From: Symbiodinium kawagutii | Taxonomy: Eukaryota > Sar > Dinophyceae > Suessiales > Symbiodiniaceae | Direction: 5' to 3' | Assembly: GCA_009767595.1 (NCBI GenBank) | Contig: VSDK01021695.1 | Span: 1 to 64,000 of the forward strand | DNA length: 64,000 bases | In this document: positions 63,201 to 64,000 of the stretch, one piece after another | Layout of the letters: every line of letters starts with the position of its first letter | Numbering within the stretch: position 1 is the first letter of the stretch | Program-made: the position numbers and the translations under genes | The notes under the pieces: model-generated | Databases searched by the model: none | Told to the model about the DNA's origin: nothing | What the model saw: the letters and a program-made list of their open reading frames with translations, nothing else

Positions 63201-63500
63201 TGCATATTATACTGGTGGATGATCATACTCAATACTGGAGCCTGATGCGCCACGACTGAACTATAACCACTATCAACATTTGTAAACCACCAGTTGCAGT
63301 CTGACGTTAACACTAACCCCAATGAGTATCATTGCTAACACCATGATTTGCATAAATGATATGTTGCAAAATGAGTTATTATGGCTAATGAATAGAGCAA
63401 TCTTGATGGCAAACATGATACTAGCTTATATTTGCTGGCCCAGCTATCATGAGCCTATCATGACAGGCTATAATGAACCCCACACAACCCCACAATTATA
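60273..63500. other. Repeat-rich stretch downstream of channel exon
   Basis: Mostly degenerate TGGTTGATGG words. GGTTTGGTGGTTTGATTCACATCTTT is repeated at 61108-61185. Candidate coding segments at 61023-61095 (ALRPEALEIFRLQPPGR) and 62510-62658 (GLNYARLAGAKVWYSQAVGV, then a hydrophobic run FILVGSSVCTVVAD) are unassigned. The ACACAC run at 61858-61870 is trivial. Confidence 0.4.
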
Positions 63501-63507
63501 GATATGA

Positions 63508-63739
63508 TGTTGTAGCAGCAGCAGGAGGAGGAGCAGTAGTAGCAGCAGTAGCAGCAGCAGTAGTAGCAGTAGTAGCAGTAGCAGTAGCAGTAGCAGTAGC
63601 AGTAGCAGTAGCAGTAGCAGTAGCAGTAGCAGTAGCAGTAGCAGTAGCAGTAGCAGTAGCAGTAGTAGCAGTAGTAGCAGTAGTAGTAGTAGTAGTAGTA
63701 GTAGTAGGAGTAGTTGTTGTTGTTGTCGTAGTAGTGACG

Positions 63740-63835
<96 letters not shown>

Positions 63836-63902
63836 AGTAGTAAGTATAGTAGTAGTAGTAGTAAGTAGTAAGTAGTAAGTAGTAAGTAGTAAGTAGTAAG
63901 TA
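63508..63902. repeat. Trinucleotide microsatellite (AGC/AGT)n
   Basis: Nearly 400 bases of AGTAGC then AGT triplets, ending in AAGTAGT variants at the assembly gap. The long poly-Val/Ala ORF through it is spurious. Confidence 0.97.
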
Positions 63903-64000
63903 NNNNNNNNNNNNNNNNNNNNNNNNNNNNNNNNNNNNNNNNNNNNNNNNNNNNNNNNNNNNNNNNNNNNNNNNNNNNNNNNNNNNNNNNNNNNNNNNNN
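63903..64000. other. Assembly gap (98 N)
   Basis: Unresolved sequence after the trinucleotide repeat, which probably caused the break. Confidence 1.

Noticed and set aside
63473..63868. 131-residue poly-Val/Ala ORF
   Set aside because: Translation of a trinucleotide microsatellite next to an assembly gap.

Overview
This window looks like nuclear DNA of a dinoflagellate, probably a symbiodiniacean or other suessialean. Three things point there. (1) It holds two full-length, roughly 10-kb non-LTR retroelements whose first ORF starts with a C5 cytosine-methyltransferase domain; DNMT-bearing retrotransposons of this kind are known from Symbiodinium. Their second ORF begins near an IGEA(R/K)NPGP motif. 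(2) Cellular genes are broken into very short exons (25-120 nt) inside long, repeat-filled introns. (3) About half of the reconstructed 5' splice sites are GC rather than GT, and the acceptors are mostly AG|G. No bacterial operon structure, tRNA, rRNA or CRISPR array was seen.

Layout. 1-930: AT-rich minisatellite arranged as an inverted repeat. 1380-29527 (+): twelve exons of an isoaspartyl peptidase/L-asparaginase (ASRGL1/IaaA family), phase-consistent from after the missing N-terminal His-Gly-Gly exon to a stop codon, with all the catalytic threonines. Its ninth intron is interrupted by retroelement A (16011-26042, minus strand, 15-bp target-site duplication). About 32.4-56.7 kb (+): exons of a UFD1-like protein (ubiquitin-fusion degradation, partner of Cdc48/p97 in the standard family). 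Six are phase-matched from 47570 to 56704, and two more tentative ones lie upstream. Retroelement B (33481-44000, plus strand, 16-bp target-site duplication) lies upstream of the six and probably inside the same gene. 60221-60272 (+): one exon with a potassium-channel pore helix and the start of the selectivity filter. The rest is intronic or intergenic DNA made of degenerate ATGGTTGATGG/CCATTAACC words, at least three families of short palindromic (MITE-like) repeats, tandem arrays and scattered coding-like segments I could not assign. The window ends in a trinucleotide block and an assembly gap.

The two retroelements share one architecture. ORF1 is a C5-methyltransferase, then a ubiquitin-system module, then a shared central block with an RRM-like segment, a DPWAR(F/W) motif and a C-terminal coiled coil. 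ORF2 is NPGP, an endonuclease/exonuclease/phosphatase (EEP) domain, a reverse transcriptase, a CCHC finger, RNase H and an extra C-terminal domain. The ubiquitin-system module differs: A has a Ulp1/C48-like cysteine protease, B a ubiquitin-like domain ending in four glycines, each just before the same Gly-Gly junction. In both, the reverse transcriptase has Asp-Asn instead of Asp-Asp in motif C. A has an in-frame stop next to an 11-base gap in ORF2, and B has one frameshift in ORF2. The most novel part is this pair of methyltransferase elements carrying opposite halves of a ubiquitin-like conjugation/processing system.

All exon calls come from reading the sequence and comparing it with family motifs from memory; no database search was run.
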